This document shows, piece by piece, positions 1 through 9,117 of a stretch of DNA of 45,225 bases. Position 1 is the first letter of the stretch. Every line of letters starts with the position of its first letter. Under the pieces are notes generated by a model. That model saw nothing but the letters and a program-made list of their open reading frames with translations, was not told the DNA's origin and did no database searches. The position numbers were made by a program, and so were the translations under genes. The stretch is from assembly GCA_021324935.1 (NCBI GenBank), contig JAJPIE010000055.1:1-45225 (forward strand), given 5' to 3'. Origin of the DNA: Acidobacteriota bacterium (GTDB lineage: Bacteria > Acidobacteriota > Terriglobia > Acidiferrales > UBA7541).

Positions 1-59
1 AAAATGCAGCAGCCTCAGAAACAGCCAGGATGCTAATTCAATGATTCGCTTGGGAGTAT

Positions 60-136
60 TGGTCGGGGCGCCCGGATTTGAACCGGGGGCCTCCTGCGCC
101 CAAGGCAGGCGCGCTACCAGGCTGCGCTACGCCCCG
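60..136 (-). tRNA. tRNA-Pro (anticodon TGG), CCA encoded
   Basis: The minus strand folds as a full cloverleaf. The acceptor stem is CGGGGCG/CGCCCCG, the anticodon stem is CCTGC/GCAGG around the loop CTTGGGC (anticodon TGG), and the T arm contains GGTTCAAATCC. The discriminator base is A (position 63) and a genomic CCA follows at 60-62. It decodes proline CCA/CCG codons. Confidence 0.97.
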
Positions 137-455
137 ACTGGTGACCATTTTATTCTACCGTAGTTGAGGAATTCCGGATTATCGCAATGGCTGCGGTGTG
201 GGCGTGTTCTGCCAGCGGACCCGCTCGAGAATCAGCTAGCCTCAAAGGATAGGCCTAGGCTGAATGGGAAGTTCGTTGTGGTTGCGGGAGCGCGCTCGTT
301 ACCCGAGAGGGAACAACGCCAAGGCTGCCGACGGCCTGGGCTCGATTACTGCTTCGCCAAACGCGCTTCTTCAATTCGCGTTCCAAGCGGGCTTACGCTA
401 GGATGAAGTTAGCCCAACCCACGATCCGGGGACACGGTTGCGAAAGGAAATGGCA
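137..455. other. Non-coding stretch between tRNA-Pro and the lipoprotein gene
   Basis: I see no convincing gene here. The only open frame of note starts near 164 and lacks a ribosome binding site or recognisable composition. The stretch should hold the tRNA-Pro promoter on the minus strand and the promoter of the lipoprotein gene on the plus strand, but I cannot point to clear boxes. Confidence 0.5.
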
Positions 456-959
456 ATGAAACGGGGATTACTCGCCACCCTGCTTGGCATGGCGCTTTTG
501 TTCGCGGTCGCCTGCAAATCGAAATCGGATGAGAACGAAGGAATCCGCCAAGGCGTGGTGAAGCACCTTGCCGCGCTGAACATGCTCAACATGAGCAACA
601 TGGACGTCAAGGTGACGCAAGCCACAATCACCGGCAACCAGGCGCAGGCGCAAGTGGAGATTCGCTCGAAGGGCGTCGACCCGAACGCGCAACCGATGGA
701 AATCGGCTATCAACTGGAGAAACGCGGCGAGGAGTGGGTGGTAACGAAAACTACCGGCATGGGCGGCGGGATGCAGCATCCGGGACCGGGCCAAGCGCCG
801 CCGGCAGGCTCGACGCCGGGCGCAATGCCGCCGGGGCACCCGAACGTGACGGGAGGTTCTGGACAGCAATCCGGCGATCACCCCGATTTCCACGCCATTT
901 TGAACGGGACGCAGCCCGCGCAATCGGCGCCACCCCCGCCTTCCACTAGCAAGCCGTAG
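456..959 (+). CDS. Putative small lipoprotein of unknown function
   Basis: A 167-residue protein with a basic N-terminus, a hydrophobic stretch and a lipobox-like end (AVAC, Cys20), so probably a lipid-anchored exported protein. Residues about 30-105 are a small mixed domain. The C-terminal third is rich in Pro, Gly, Ala and His and looks disordered. I do not recognise a named family. The ATG at 456 is preferred because AAAGGA lies seven bases upstream; the ATG at 450 and a TTG at 438 are too close to or upstream of that site. It stands alone on the plus strand and converges with the VTT-like gene. The lipobox has Ala rather than Leu at -3, so lipidation is an inference. Confidence 0.65.
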   Translation: MKRGLLATLLGMALLFAVACKSKSDENEGIRQGVVKHLAALNMLNMSNMDVKVTQATITGNQAQAQVEIRSKGVDPNAQPMEIGYQLEKRGEEWVVTKTTGMGGGMQHPGPGQAPPAGSTPGAMPPGHPNVTGGSGQQSGDHPDFHAILNGTQPAQSAPPPPSTSKP

Positions 960-985
960 CGCGGGGAGCCCGGACTCATGCAAAA

Positions 986-1609
986 TTACTTTTCTTCGGG
1001 CGGCAAAGAAGCTTCCCTGCGCAGCAACTTCCATTTGTGCTCGCAAATCAAAGCTTTCCAATCGATCCGCGCGATCAAGTACACAATCCCCAGGAAAGCG
1101 CACTGAGTTAAGACGAAGTAGACGCTGAAATACCCAAGAGCTCCATTGCCGTTCACCGCAAATCGATTCGACACCTGCATCGCGCTTTTGGCCCATAGGC
1201 TATAGCTCACGAATCTGCCTAACAAAAAGGGGAGGGCGATGCGAAGCAGATTCATCGTCGTGAGGCCGTAGGCGATGAACACGGTATTCGATGGAAGCGG
1301 TGTGAACGCATAAAAAAGCAGAACGCTGAACGTCAGCCGCGGGCGTTTCAGTAATTCGTCCCGCAACGTATCCACATTGTTCCGCAATGCGTCGCTCAAC
1401 CAGTGATTTCGCACAATTACCCGCGACATCTTTGCTAGCATGCACCGCCCTACGGTCGCCGCCAGGGCTCCCGTCAGTGCCAGTTGCCAACCGGCGTGCT
1501 CTGGAAAGCGGAATCCAACAAACGAGAACACCATCCACGTTGGCGGAGCGAAGGCGGGCATTAAGTTCAGCGCCAGAACTATCAGGAAGACCAGCAAGAG
1601 TGGATTCAT
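986..1609 (-). CDS. VTT/DedA-like (SNARE-associated type) integral membrane protein
   Basis: A 207-residue membrane protein with about four to five hydrophobic segments. The central PLPSNTVFIAYGLTTMNLL segment followed by LPFLLGRFVSY resembles the conserved core of the VTT/DedA family, proposed to act in lipid or ion transport. The segment ends in a charged cytoplasmic tail. The start at 1609 (MNPLLLVF) follows an AGG at about seven bases. The gene begins only 8 bp after the stop of the metal P-ATPase, so the two are very likely co-transcribed. The pairing suggests a shared membrane or metal-homeostasis role, which is inference. Family assignment is moderate because overall similarity to classical DedA is weak. 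Confidence 0.7.
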   Translation of the reverse strand: MNPLLLVFLIVLALNLMPAFAPPTWMVFSFVGFRFPEHAGWQLALTGALAATVGRCMLAKMSRVIVRNHWLSDALRNNVDTLRDELLKRPRLTFSVLLFYAFTPLPSNTVFIAYGLTTMNLLRIALPFLLGRFVSYSLWAKSAMQVSNRFAVNGNGALGYFSVYFVLTQCAFLGIVYLIARIDWKALICEHKWKLLRREASLPPEEK

Positions 1610-1617
1610 GGCGAGAC

Positions 1618-3471
1618 CTAATAATCCTGCAATTCTTCCGCGGGCAAGGCGACGCGCACCGCATTCAAAACAGCCAGTAAGTCGATCACTTCCTGCCCGA
1701 TCGCGCCCCAAATGGGCGGCAAATAACCAAGCGCCGCGGCGATCATCCCGATCATGCTGGCGGTCATGCCCCCCAGAGCGCTTTGCAAGGCGATGCGCCG
1801 CATGCGCCGGCCGATGTGGATCAGCTCGTCGATTTTGCCGATGGCCGTTTCCAGCACCACGGCGTCGGCAGCGTCCGTGGTGATATCGTTGTGCGAGCCG
1901 AAGGCAACGCCGACGGTGGCGGCCATCAACGCGGGCGCGTCGTTGATCCCGTCTCCCACAAACAGCGTGCGGCTCTGCTCAGTGGCTTCCTTCACGATGG
2001 CCACTTTTTCTTCGGGACTTTTTCCAGCGTGCACTTCCGTGATCCCGACGCTCTCGGCGAGATATTTCACTTCGGACTCCCGGTCGCCGGAGACCAGCAT
2101 CACGCGCCCTAATCCGTGCTTCGGCTGTAGGTGTCCGATAAACGACGCGCTTTCCTCGCGTGGGGCGTCGTGAAATCGGATGGTGGCGGCATATTGGTCC
2201 TCGAGGAAAACCAGGCATTCGAGGCCGCTTTCGAGGGCAGGAAGCGCGATGTTCAGCGCGGCGACCTTGCTCCGGCCGGTGATGCGGACCTTATGGCCCG
2301 CGATGGCCCCAATCAGACCTTCGCCGGGCCGTTCGCTGATGTGATCGGCGGGCAGAGTGGGAATCCCACAGTGCTTTGCTTCGGCGACGATGGCGCTGGC
2401 GAGCGGATGCTTGGAATAAAGCTCCAGGCTGGCGGCGAGTTGCAAAACTTGGTCATGGGAGAAGCCATCCGCGCATAGAATCTTGGTTACGACCGGCCGG
2501 CCATAGGTGAGCGTTCCGGTTTTGTCGAAAATCAACGTCTGGCAGTTTTCGATCTGTTCGAGTACGGCGGGATTTTTGATGATGATGGCGCGGCGTGCGG
2601 CCAGGGAGATGGCGCCGATGATGGCCGTGGGAATGGCCAGCAAAAGCGGGCACGGAGTAGCGATCACCACCACGGAGAGAAAACGTTCAGAGTTGCCGCT
2701 GAGCAGTGCCGCACCCGCGGCAATCCCCAGTGCAAGTGGTGTATACCACGCGCCGAGCTGATCCCCGAGCCGCCGCAACTGTGGCCGCTGCTGCTCGGTT
2801 TCCTGCATCACTTTCATGATCCGCGCGTATCGCGAATCCTTGGCCAGTTTTTCCGCGCGGATGGTCAGCAGTGTTTCACCGTTGATTGCGCCCGAAATCA
2901 CCATGGAGCCTGGCGTTTTGGAAATCTCGTAAGGTTCGCCGGTGAGATACGCTTCGTCCATCACGCCGTGGCCTTCGAGTACGGTGCCGTCCACCGGGCA
3001 GATTTCGTGAGGCAAGACGGTCAGCTCGTCGCCGATGCGGATGTCCTCAAGTTTCACTTCCTCCAGATGGCCTTGTTGCCGGCGATGCGCGATGCTGGGG
3101 ACGCGCCGCGCCAGGGCGTCGAGCACGGAAGAGGCGCGCGCGGTGGCAAACTCCTCCAGCGCTTCGCCGCCGGAGAGCATCAGGACGACGATCGCGGCCA
3201 CAAGAAATTCACCCAGCAAAATGGCGGTGATGATGGAAATGCCGGCCAGCAGGTCGGATCCAAACTGCCGCTTGGCGAGTTTCTTCAGGAGTTCCCACAC
3301 CAGGGGAATCCCGCCGACAACCAGCGCCGTGAAAAGAGGGACGTTGCAGTGCAGGGGAGGGAAGTGCAGCGCGTAGCGCAGTACGACATGCAAAGCTATT
3401 GCAACAAGTGTGAACCCGGCGATGCAGGTCTCTTTGGAGGGCGCAAATCCCGGCTTCGCCGCAACCGTCAT
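1618..3471 (-). CDS. P1B-type heavy-metal P-type ATPase with a TPC membrane motif
   Basis: A 617-residue metal-transporting P-type ATPase. Visible motifs in order are the actuator TGEP (177-180), the transmembrane ion-binding [11 protein letters not shown] (TPC at 272-274), the phosphorylation site DKTGTLT (Asp316), the P1B-specific HP in SKHPLASA (355-356), and the hinge GDGINDAP (506-513). A final membrane pair ends [17 protein letters not shown]. There is no N-terminal heavy-metal-associated domain. Most Cu or Zn/Cd pumps have CPC at the membrane site; TPC corresponds to the poorly characterised P1B-5 group, so the substrate metal cannot be named. The start ATG at 3471 has GGAGG very close upstream. 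It is followed after 8 bp by the VTT-like gene and lies 77 bp after nth. Confidence 0.92.
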   Translation of the reverse strand: MTVAAKPGFAPSKETCIAGFTLVAIALHVVLRYALHFPPLHCNVPLFTALVVGGIPLVWELLKKLAKRQFGSDLLAGISIITAILLGEFLVAAIVVLMLSGGEALEEFATARASSVLDALARRVPSIAHRRQQGHLEEVKLEDIRIGDELTVLPHEICPVDGTVLEGHGVMDEAYLTGEPYEISKTPGSMVISGAINGETLLTIRAEKLAKDSRYARIMKVMQETEQQRPQLRRLGDQLGAWYTPLALGIAAGAALLSGNSERFLSVVVIATPCPLLLAIPTAIIGAISLAARRAIIIKNPAVLEQIENCQTLIFDKTGTLTYGRPVVTKILCADGFSHDQVLQLAASLELYSKHPLASAIVAEAKHCGIPTLPADHISERPGEGLIGAIAGHKVRITGRSKVAALNIALPALESGLECLVFLEDQYAATIRFHDAPREESASFIGHLQPKHGLGRVMLVSGDRESEVKYLAESVGITEVHAGKSPEEKVAIVKEATEQSRTLFVGDGINDAPALMAATVGVAFGSHNDITTDAADAVVLETAIGKIDELIHIGRRMRRIALQSALGGMTASMIGMIAAALGYLPPIWGAIGQEVIDLLAVLNAVRVALPAEELQDY

Positions 3472-3548
3472 CGCCTCCAGCTTACGCCAGCATTGTTACG
3501 GATTGTCAAAGCCGTACGTCACAACGAGCAATCGCAGGGATTCGGCTG

Positions 3549-4283
3549 TCAGACGGTCTTGTCTTTGGAATAACAGATGGATTCCAGGTTGCACGCCGCG
3601 CATTTGGGTTTGCGCGCGGCGCACACGCGGCGGCCATGCCAGATCAGTTGGTGGGAAAACTTGATCCAGCGGTCCTGGGGAATCACCTTCATTAAATCCT
3701 GTTCGATTTTTTTCGGATCGGTATTGCGCGTCAGGTCCAGCCGTTGGGAAAGCCGCATCACGTGCGTATCCACCACGATGCCGCTCGGGATGCCGTACGC
3801 CGTGCCTAGCACGACGTTGCCCGTTTTTCGCGCGACGCCCGGCAGCGTAAGAATTTCCTCCATCGTTCGCGGCACAACGCCGCCGAATTTTTCCACCAGC
3901 GCCTTGCTGGCGCCCATGATGGACTTTGTTTTGTTCCGGAAAAATCCCGTGGGCCGGATCTCTTTTTCCAGTTCGGCGGGCGATGCGTAGGCAAAGTCTT
4001 CCGGCTTTTTATATTTCTTATACAGTTCGGCAGTCACCTGATTGACGCGCACATCGGTGCACTGCGCGGAAAGAATCGTCGCAATCAGCAATTGGAAGGC
4101 GTTTTCATGCTTCAGTTCGCAGTCGGCATCGGGATACGCGGCATCGAGTCCCGCCAGAATTGTGGCGACGCGCTTCGGATTTGCGCCCGCTGCGGGTCCT
4201 GCAGCCTTTTTCACCGGCCCTTTCCTGGCCTTAGCCTTGGCTGCTTTCTTTTTGCCCCCAACCGCCTTGTTCTTCGCTGCCAT
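3549..4283 (-). CDS. nth: Endonuclease III (DNA glycosylase/AP lyase)
   Basis: A 244-residue base-excision repair enzyme that removes oxidised pyrimidines and cleaves the abasic site. The helix-hairpin-helix is LPGVARKTGNVV with catalytic Lys153, and the catalytic Asp is in VDTHV (Asp172). The 4Fe-4S cluster is bound by Cys221, Cys228, Cys231 and Cys237 with classic C-x6-C-x2-C-x5-C spacing. An extra N-terminal Lys/Ala-rich tail of about 30 residues precedes the domain and may aid DNA binding. The start at 4283 has AAGGGG five bases upstream. It lies 39 bp downstream of rdgB in what looks like one transcription unit. Confidence 0.95.
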   Translation of the reverse strand: MAAKNKAVGGKKKAAKAKARKGPVKKAAGPAAGANPKRVATILAGLDAAYPDADCELKHENAFQLLIATILSAQCTDVRVNQVTAELYKKYKKPEDFAYASPAELEKEIRPTGFFRNKTKSIMGASKALVEKFGGVVPRTMEEILTLPGVARKTGNVVLGTAYGIPSGIVVDTHVMRLSQRLDLTRNTDPKKIEQDLMKVIPQDRWIKFSHQLIWHGRRVCAARKPKCAACNLESICYSKDKTV

Positions 4284-4322
4284 CTTCGCCCCTTCTCCGT
4301 GCCCTCTGACTACCAATAGCTT

Positions 4323-4928
4323 TTATTCCAGCACTTCCATCAGCCGCCGGAAGGCCTTGCCCCGGTGGCTATGCAGATTTTTCTGTTCCGCCTGCAGCTC
4401 CGCAAAAGTTTTCCCCAACGGCGGAAAGAAAAAAACCGGATCGTACCCAAATCCGCCGCTTCCTCGCGGCGCTCCCAGGATTTCGCCGTCGACTTTTTCC
4501 GAAACAATCGCGAGAGCTCGCGCGCCCCGCACTGCCGCAATCACGCAGACAAAGTATGCGCCGCGTTGCTCGCGGGCGAGTCCCTTCATTTCACCAAGCA
4601 GTTTGGCGATTCGCTGCTCGTTGCACGCGCCCGGCCCGGCATAGCGCGCGGATAATACTCCCGGCGCGCCGCCCAGCGCCGGCACCACCAGCCCGGAATC
4701 GTCCGCAAACACGATTCCGTCCACCAGCCGCGAGTAGTGAAACGCCTTTCCCGCGGCATTCTCCGCGAAGGTCGGCGCCGACTCTTCAAATTCCGGATGG
4801 TTCGCGTATCCCGGAAGCAATTCCAGTTCCCAGTGCCGCCCGGCGGATTCAGCCAGCGCGCGAAACTCCGCCAGTTTGCCTGCATTTCCGGAAGCCAGAT
4901 AGATCTTTCGCGCTTCTCGCGTATTCAT
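4323..4928 (-). CDS. rdgB: XTP/dITP pyrophosphatase (non-canonical purine NTPase, RdgB/HAM1)
   Basis: A 201-residue house-cleaning enzyme that hydrolyses XTP, dITP and dHapTP to monophosphates and keeps deaminated purines out of DNA. The N-terminal LASGNAGKLAEF, the metal-binding DDSGLVVPAL, the GFGYDPVF loop and the C-terminal SHRGKAF are all conserved family motifs, and the length is normal. The start MNTREARK at 4928 fits homologues although no strong ribosome binding site is visible; translation may depend on the upstream gene. It lies 47 bp after rph, the same order as in Bacillus (gerM-rph-rdgB-like). Confidence 0.95.
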   Translation of the reverse strand: MNTREARKIYLASGNAGKLAEFRALAESAGRHWELELLPGYANHPEFEESAPTFAENAAGKAFHYSRLVDGIVFADDSGLVVPALGGAPGVLSARYAGPGACNEQRIAKLLGEMKGLAREQRGAYFVCVIAAVRGARALAIVSEKVDGEILGAPRGSGGFGYDPVFFFPPLGKTFAELQAEQKNLHSHRGKAFRRLMEVLE

Positions 4929-4975
4929 GGTGTTCTGGTTAGTCCCGATTCCCGTGCGTGCGAAGGAAGCCGGCT

Positions 4976-5713
4976 TCACCGCTTGCGGCTCAGGAAATTT
5001 GCCGGCAGCACTTCCCGCTGCGCGTCGTTCAAGCGGCGAATTCCCACCGCCGCCAATGCCAGCAGATCCTGCATCTCGCTTCCGGCAAAAGGACGCCCTT
5101 CGGCTGTGGCCTGAATCTCCACGAAATCGCCGCTGCTGGTCATTACCACGTTCATGTCCACTTCCGCGCGTGAATCTTCTTCGTAACAAAGGTCCAGCAG
5201 CGATGCGTCATCCACGATTCCTACGCTGGTTGCCGCGACCGAATCGATCAGCGGCGAACTCTTCAGCATGCCTGCGGCCACGATCCGCTCCATGGCTAGC
5301 GCAAAGGCCACGAACGCCCCGGTGATCGAAGCGGTGCGCGTGCCACCATCGGCTTCGATTACGTCGCAGTCGAGGTAAACCGTCCGCTCGCCCAGTGCTT
5401 CCTGATCGGTAATCGCCCGCAACGACCTGCCAATCAACCGCTGAATCTCCAGCGTGCGCCCGCTCTGTTTTCCGCGAGCCGCTTCGCGCGGCGTGCGCTC
5501 TTCGGTGGCGCGCGGCAGCATGCCGTATTCGCTGGTCACCCAACCCTTGCCACTGCCCTTCAGGAAACTTGGGACGCCGTCGTCCACCGTTGCCGTGCAG
5601 ATCACGCGCGTCTTGCCCAGTTCAATCAGCACGCTGCCTTCGGCCTGCGAAATAAAATCGGGGGTGATTTTGATCGTGCGCATTTGGTCGGCGTGTCTTC
5701 CGTCACTCCGCAT
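4976..5713 (-). CDS. rph: Ribonuclease PH
   Basis: A 245-residue phosphorolytic 3'-5' exoribonuclease that trims the 3' end of tRNA precursors using phosphate. The N-terminus [12 protein letters not shown] matches the family start, and [20 protein letters not shown] and [18 protein letters not shown] are signature motifs of the active site. Length is standard. The GAGG six bases before the ATG at 5713 supports this start. It lies 40 bp after the GerMN gene and 47 bp before rdgB. Confidence 0.96.
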   Translation of the reverse strand: MRSDGRHADQMRTIKITPDFISQAEGSVLIELGKTRVICTATVDDGVPSFLKGSGKGWVTSEYGMLPRATEERTPREAARGKQSGRTLEIQRLIGRSLRAITDQEALGERTVYLDCDVIEADGGTRTASITGAFVAFALAMERIVAAGMLKSSPLIDSVAATSVGIVDDASLLDLCYEEDSRAEVDMNVVMTSSGDFVEIQATAEGRPFAGSEMQDLLALAAVGIRRLNDAQREVLPANFLSRKR

Positions 5714-5753
5714 TCGGATCCTCGCTTCCGCTGATGGTAATACTTTGAATCGG

Positions 5754-6449
5754 CTAGCGCCGGGTGGCCCGCCGCACCTTCTCCACTGCCTTTTCAATCG
5801 GGGCGGGTAGTAAAGAGGCCGGGGCAGCAGGATACTCCAGCTTGACGCCCGTGGCATCCTTGGCGCTCACGCTGAACGCCTGCGTCAGGTCCACGTGGCC
5901 GGCTAGGGAATCCGCTTCCTGCCCGTGGATGAGAATCTTCAGGCGCAGGACTTGCGGCACGTTGGCCTCCAGCGTTCGCACAATCGATTCGACGGCCAAC
6001 TTTTCGCTCTGAATCCCCGAAGGAAACGAGGTGCGCAGTTCATCGGAAAAATCGGCCACGCCCGTGCCATCCGGCAGGATATAGAACGCCAGGAGGGCCG
6101 CGTCGGGCGGCAGCGTGCGCGATTCCGGGTCCACAGGCCCCGCCAGCAGGGTGTTGAGCACTTGCTTGGCGCGCAGAACAGGATCGCTCGAAAGCGGCAA
6201 TTCCACAGTCACGGGATTCAGCGCGCCTTCCTCCGTTCGCGAACCCCAGTACATCTTTACTTTCACCATGGGCTCTCCAATGGTCACTGGGGCCACGGGC
6301 AAAAGTTCGCGGCGCGCCTGCTCCGCGGTCTTTTCCGTCAAATTCTTGGCTTTGTTCACCTGCCGCCGCAAGGCCGGAAAGTAGAGCGCCGCCGCAATCA
6401 CCGCCGCCAGCAGAGCGCCGGAAAGCCAGACGCGCCACTGCACGCTCAT
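5754..6449 (-). CDS. Membrane-anchored GerMN-domain protein
   Basis: A 231-residue protein with one N-terminal membrane segment (about residues 7-25), a short basic linker and a GerMN domain (about 55-205), recognisable from the [25 protein letters not shown] and [14 protein letters not shown] segments. GerMN domains occur in spore-germination protein GerM and in many non-sporulating bacteria beside amidases, and are thought to act at the cell wall. The start overlaps the amidase stop by four bases (ATGA), so the two are translationally coupled, which supports a joint envelope role. Spore function is not implied here. Confidence 0.85.
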   Translation of the reverse strand: MSVQWRVWLSGALLAAVIAAALYFPALRRQVNKAKNLTEKTAEQARRELLPVAPVTIGEPMVKVKMYWGSRTEEGALNPVTVELPLSSDPVLRAKQVLNTLLAGPVDPESRTLPPDAALLAFYILPDGTGVADFSDELRTSFPSGIQSEKLAVESIVRTLEANVPQVLRLKILIHGQEADSLAGHVDLTQAFSVSAKDATGVKLEYPAAPASLLPAPIEKAVEKVRRATRR

Positions 6450-7291
6450 GGTTGGACGCTCCCGCCCGGCGCCGGGCTGCTGGGCAGCACATAGGAAGGC
6501 CGGAAATCCGCCACGCCGCGGGCAATCGCTTCGGCTACGCCCGCAACCATGCTTTCCAGATCCGCCCGGTTCTGTACCGAGACGCTCGAAATCTCCACCG
6601 CGATGGCCGGCGCCGCCGTCGTCCGAAGTTGCCGCACAGGAGCTGTCTGCACGGCATCCGGCGAACCTCTGAAGCGTTTCGCGAGTTCCTGCGCTACCAG
6701 GTCCCCCATCTTGTGGCTCAAGCTCAGGAAGGGAAGTTGTGCTTGATCCCAGGGAATCAGCCCGCTGATGACCACCGGGGCGGCCGCTTCGGGCTCAACG
6801 TACACTCGCGCGGTGCCAGCCAGGCCGGTGGAGGCAATGTGCAGGGTGATAAAGACGGCGCCGCGCTGCGCGTTCGCGCGCGCGGATCGATCATCGAAAG
6901 ATGGGTTGTCGTTGCCCTCGCGAGTCAGGATCACCTGGAAGCCTTGGGCTTCGAGTGCCTTCTTTGTGGCGGCTGCAAATTGCAGGACTTCGTCACTCTC
7001 GGTGATGCCTTCGGTTCCACGGGCGCCCTGATCCGTGCCGCCATGCGCCGGGTCAAGCACCACAATGTTGAGCCCCGCGCGAACGGGAAGCGGCGGTGGG
7101 GGAGCGGAGGATTGCCCCGGCGGAGCGTTTGCCGCCGCTGGATTGGCCGGAGTTTGCGCCACCGGCTTGGGCTGCGAGGAACTTGGGAGGTTCGGCTGCT
7201 GCTGCGTGGCCGCCGAAAGCGCCACCACGGATAAGGCCCCGGCGAGAATCCCAACGGCCAAAGTCTTAGAGAAGCGGGAGGAAGAGCTCAC
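6446..7291 (-). CDS. N-acetylmuramoyl-L-alanine amidase (Amidase_3), exported
   Basis: A zinc hydrolase that cuts the amide between MurNAc and the stem peptide of peptidoglycan. The domain begins with VVLDPAHGGTDQGARG (first zinc His), continues with ITESDEVL (Glu ligand) and ITLHIAST (second His), and ends with AIAVEISS (catalytic Glu). A signal segment (FSKTLAVGILAGALSVVA) and a Pro/Ala/Gln-rich linker precede it. I place the start at a GTG (7291), giving 281 residues, because longer frames begin inside the permease terminator (TTG 7399, ATG 7390) and would put 37 charged residues before the signal. No strong ribosome binding site is seen, so the start is uncertain. It heads the gerMN-rph-rdgB-nth run. 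Confidence 0.85.
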   Translation of the reverse strand: MSSSSRFSKTLAVGILAGALSVVALSAATQQQPNLPSSSQPKPVAQTPANPAAANAPPGQSSAPPPPLPVRAGLNIVVLDPAHGGTDQGARGTEGITESDEVLQFAAATKKALEAQGFQVILTREGNDNPSFDDRSARANAQRGAVFITLHIASTGLAGTARVYVEPEAAAPVVISGLIPWDQAQLPFLSLSHKMGDLVAQELAKRFRGSPDAVQTAPVRQLRTTAAPAIAVEISSVSVQNRADLESMVAGVAEAIARGVADFRPSYVLPSSPAPGGSVQP

Positions 7292-7393
7292 GTCCAGCAG
7301 GATATCAAATCTCCGTGAGTTCGAAGTTGCAAGGAAATTCTCTTCGCGGCGAAAAAGAGACCCTTTGGAGTCCGGGGCGACCAGCGGCATCCC

Positions 7394-7425
7394 AAACAAA
7401 AAGCCCGGCTCCGAAAGGCCGGGCT
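7394..7425 (-). terminator. Rho-independent terminator after the permease gene
   Basis: On the minus strand, AGCCCGGC and GCCGGGCT form an 8-bp GC stem around CTTTCGGA, followed directly by TTTTTGTTT. It lies 25 bp past the permease stop codon and separates that gene from the amidase run. Confidence 0.9.
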
Positions 7426-7449
7426 GGTGAAGTTGAAATACGGACCTGA

Positions 7450-8931
7450 TTAGTCAGCGGCCACGCTCTGTGGGACACTCTGCTGTCCAAACCGCGCGCG
7501 GATCTTGTCCGTCGCATAGTACATCGCGAAGCCCGCGAACATGATCAGAATGCCGAAGAGCAGACCGTTCATGCCCAATATCGTTTCGTGGTCGCTCTCG
7601 ACCAGCGACAGCAGCAGCAGGCCCAACGGGAAGATCCCGCAGGTCACTGCGCCAGCCATGCCGCCGGGCACGCGGAATGCCCGCCGCAGCCGGGGTTCGC
7701 GGATGCGCAGCACCACTAGCGTGATGAATTCCAGCATCAGCGCCGCGCCATAAAGCATGATGTCCAGGGTCACCAGCCGCTTAAAGCCGAGCCCCAGGCA
7801 GAGCGCCCAGCAGCTTGCCAGTACCACAATGGCCACCCAGGGAGTTTCATTCTTGGGAGTCACCCTGCCGAAGATTTTCGGCATCATGCCGTCTTTGGCC
7901 ATGGCCAGCGGTAGCCGCGAATAGCTCATCACCAGTGCGTTGAACATGCCAAACGCGCTCATCATGCCACCGATGGTCACCATGAAGCGCAGCCATTCGA
8001 TGCCCAGCACCTTGCCGCCAAGCTGCTCGGCGATGGTGGCCCACGAACCGTCCTCGTTAAAGGCGGAGGCCGGCGTCCCGGTGAAGTACACCGCCAGGAA
8101 GGGAAGGATATAGGTCAGCGAAACCAGAATCACCGCCGCGATCATGGCGCGTGGATAAGTCCGTTGGGGGCGCTCGACCTCCTGGGCGATGGTCGATGCA
8201 TTATCCCAGCCCATATAGTTCCACATCGCCACCAGCACCGCGCCCAGCAAACCAACGCTGGCACCCGATGCCGCCGCGTGCGCGTCGCCCGAAAATGCTC
8301 CCAGGCGCGCCGGCGTGAGTAGCACGATTAGCCCAAAAGGCAGCGAAAGCAGGAAGAACAGCCAAAGCGAAGTGAGGCCGACCACGCGAATGCCCGCCAG
8401 ATTCAACGCCGCGCAGGTCACCACCACAAACAAGCCCGCGTACAGGCCGTGATTCCCCTCTCCAAACCATGGCGACATCTGCTTCAGGTAAAACACGAAC
8501 AGCGTGGGGTAAATGGCCATATCAAAGATGCTGGCGGCCAGTGAAAGCCACGCTTCCTGGAAGCCCCAGAAATTGCCCAGCCCGCGGCGAACCCACGCGT
8601 AGTAGCCGCCTTCTTGCGGCAAAGCACTTGACAACTCGCCGATCATGAACGCCGTCGGCAAGCACCACAGCACCGGCAAAAACAACAAAACCAGTATTCC
8701 TCGCCCGTAACCCGCGCCGGAAATGATGGCCTCGGTTCCGTACGTGCCCCCGGAGACCATGAAGAATGTGGCGGCAACCAACGGCCAGAGCGTCAGTTTT
8801 GCGGCTCGCTTTTTGGAGATCGGAATTGCCTGGGAAGGAATTTGTGCAGGAAGGGTTACGGTGCTCAACTTTTTTCTCTCGTCCTCCTCGTGTGACTCTC
8901 GCTCGTAAAAAGCATGGAGCAAGTTCACCAT
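7450..8931 (-). CDS. APC-superfamily amino acid permease
   Basis: A 493-residue transporter with about twelve membrane segments. The first (LWPLVAATFFMVSGGTYGTE) carries the unwound glycine-rich motif typical of the amino acid-polyamine-organocation superfamily. GELSSALPQEGGYYAWVRRG after the second segment is a family signature. The substrate cannot be told from sequence. The ATG at 8931 has no clear ribosome binding site; a TTG at 8868 sits about 14 bases after GAGGAGG and is an alternative that would remove a charged 21-residue tail. It is divergent from the S9 peptidase gene, so a transported amino acid could come from extracellular peptide breakdown; this is inference. Confidence 0.9.
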   Translation of the reverse strand: MVNLLHAFYERESHEEDERKKLSTVTLPAQIPSQAIPISKKRAAKLTLWPLVAATFFMVSGGTYGTEAIISGAGYGRGILVLLFLPVLWCLPTAFMIGELSSALPQEGGYYAWVRRGLGNFWGFQEAWLSLAASIFDMAIYPTLFVFYLKQMSPWFGEGNHGLYAGLFVVVTCAALNLAGIRVVGLTSLWLFFLLSLPFGLIVLLTPARLGAFSGDAHAAASGASVGLLGAVLVAMWNYMGWDNASTIAQEVERPQRTYPRAMIAAVILVSLTYILPFLAVYFTGTPASAFNEDGSWATIAEQLGGKVLGIEWLRFMVTIGGMMSAFGMFNALVMSYSRLPLAMAKDGMMPKIFGRVTPKNETPWVAIVVLASCWALCLGLGFKRLVTLDIMLYGAALMLEFITLVVLRIREPRLRRAFRVPGGMAGAVTCGIFPLGLLLLSLVESDHETILGMNGLLFGILIMFAGFAMYYATDKIRARFGQQSVPQSVAAD

Positions 8932-9117
8932 TCGAAGAATACAGTCTCTATGACTGCATGCAAGAAAAAAATGGGGCTTAGCGAAAATTTTTTTCAGTTC
9001 GCCAACCCTACGGAAGTACTAGGTGCGCAGTGTTCTTGGCCTGGCATCCAGCGAGGCTTTCCGGTGTGATACACTCCGCGAGGATTTTTCATTCCCGCTC
9101 ATTCAGGAGCCCTTCGC

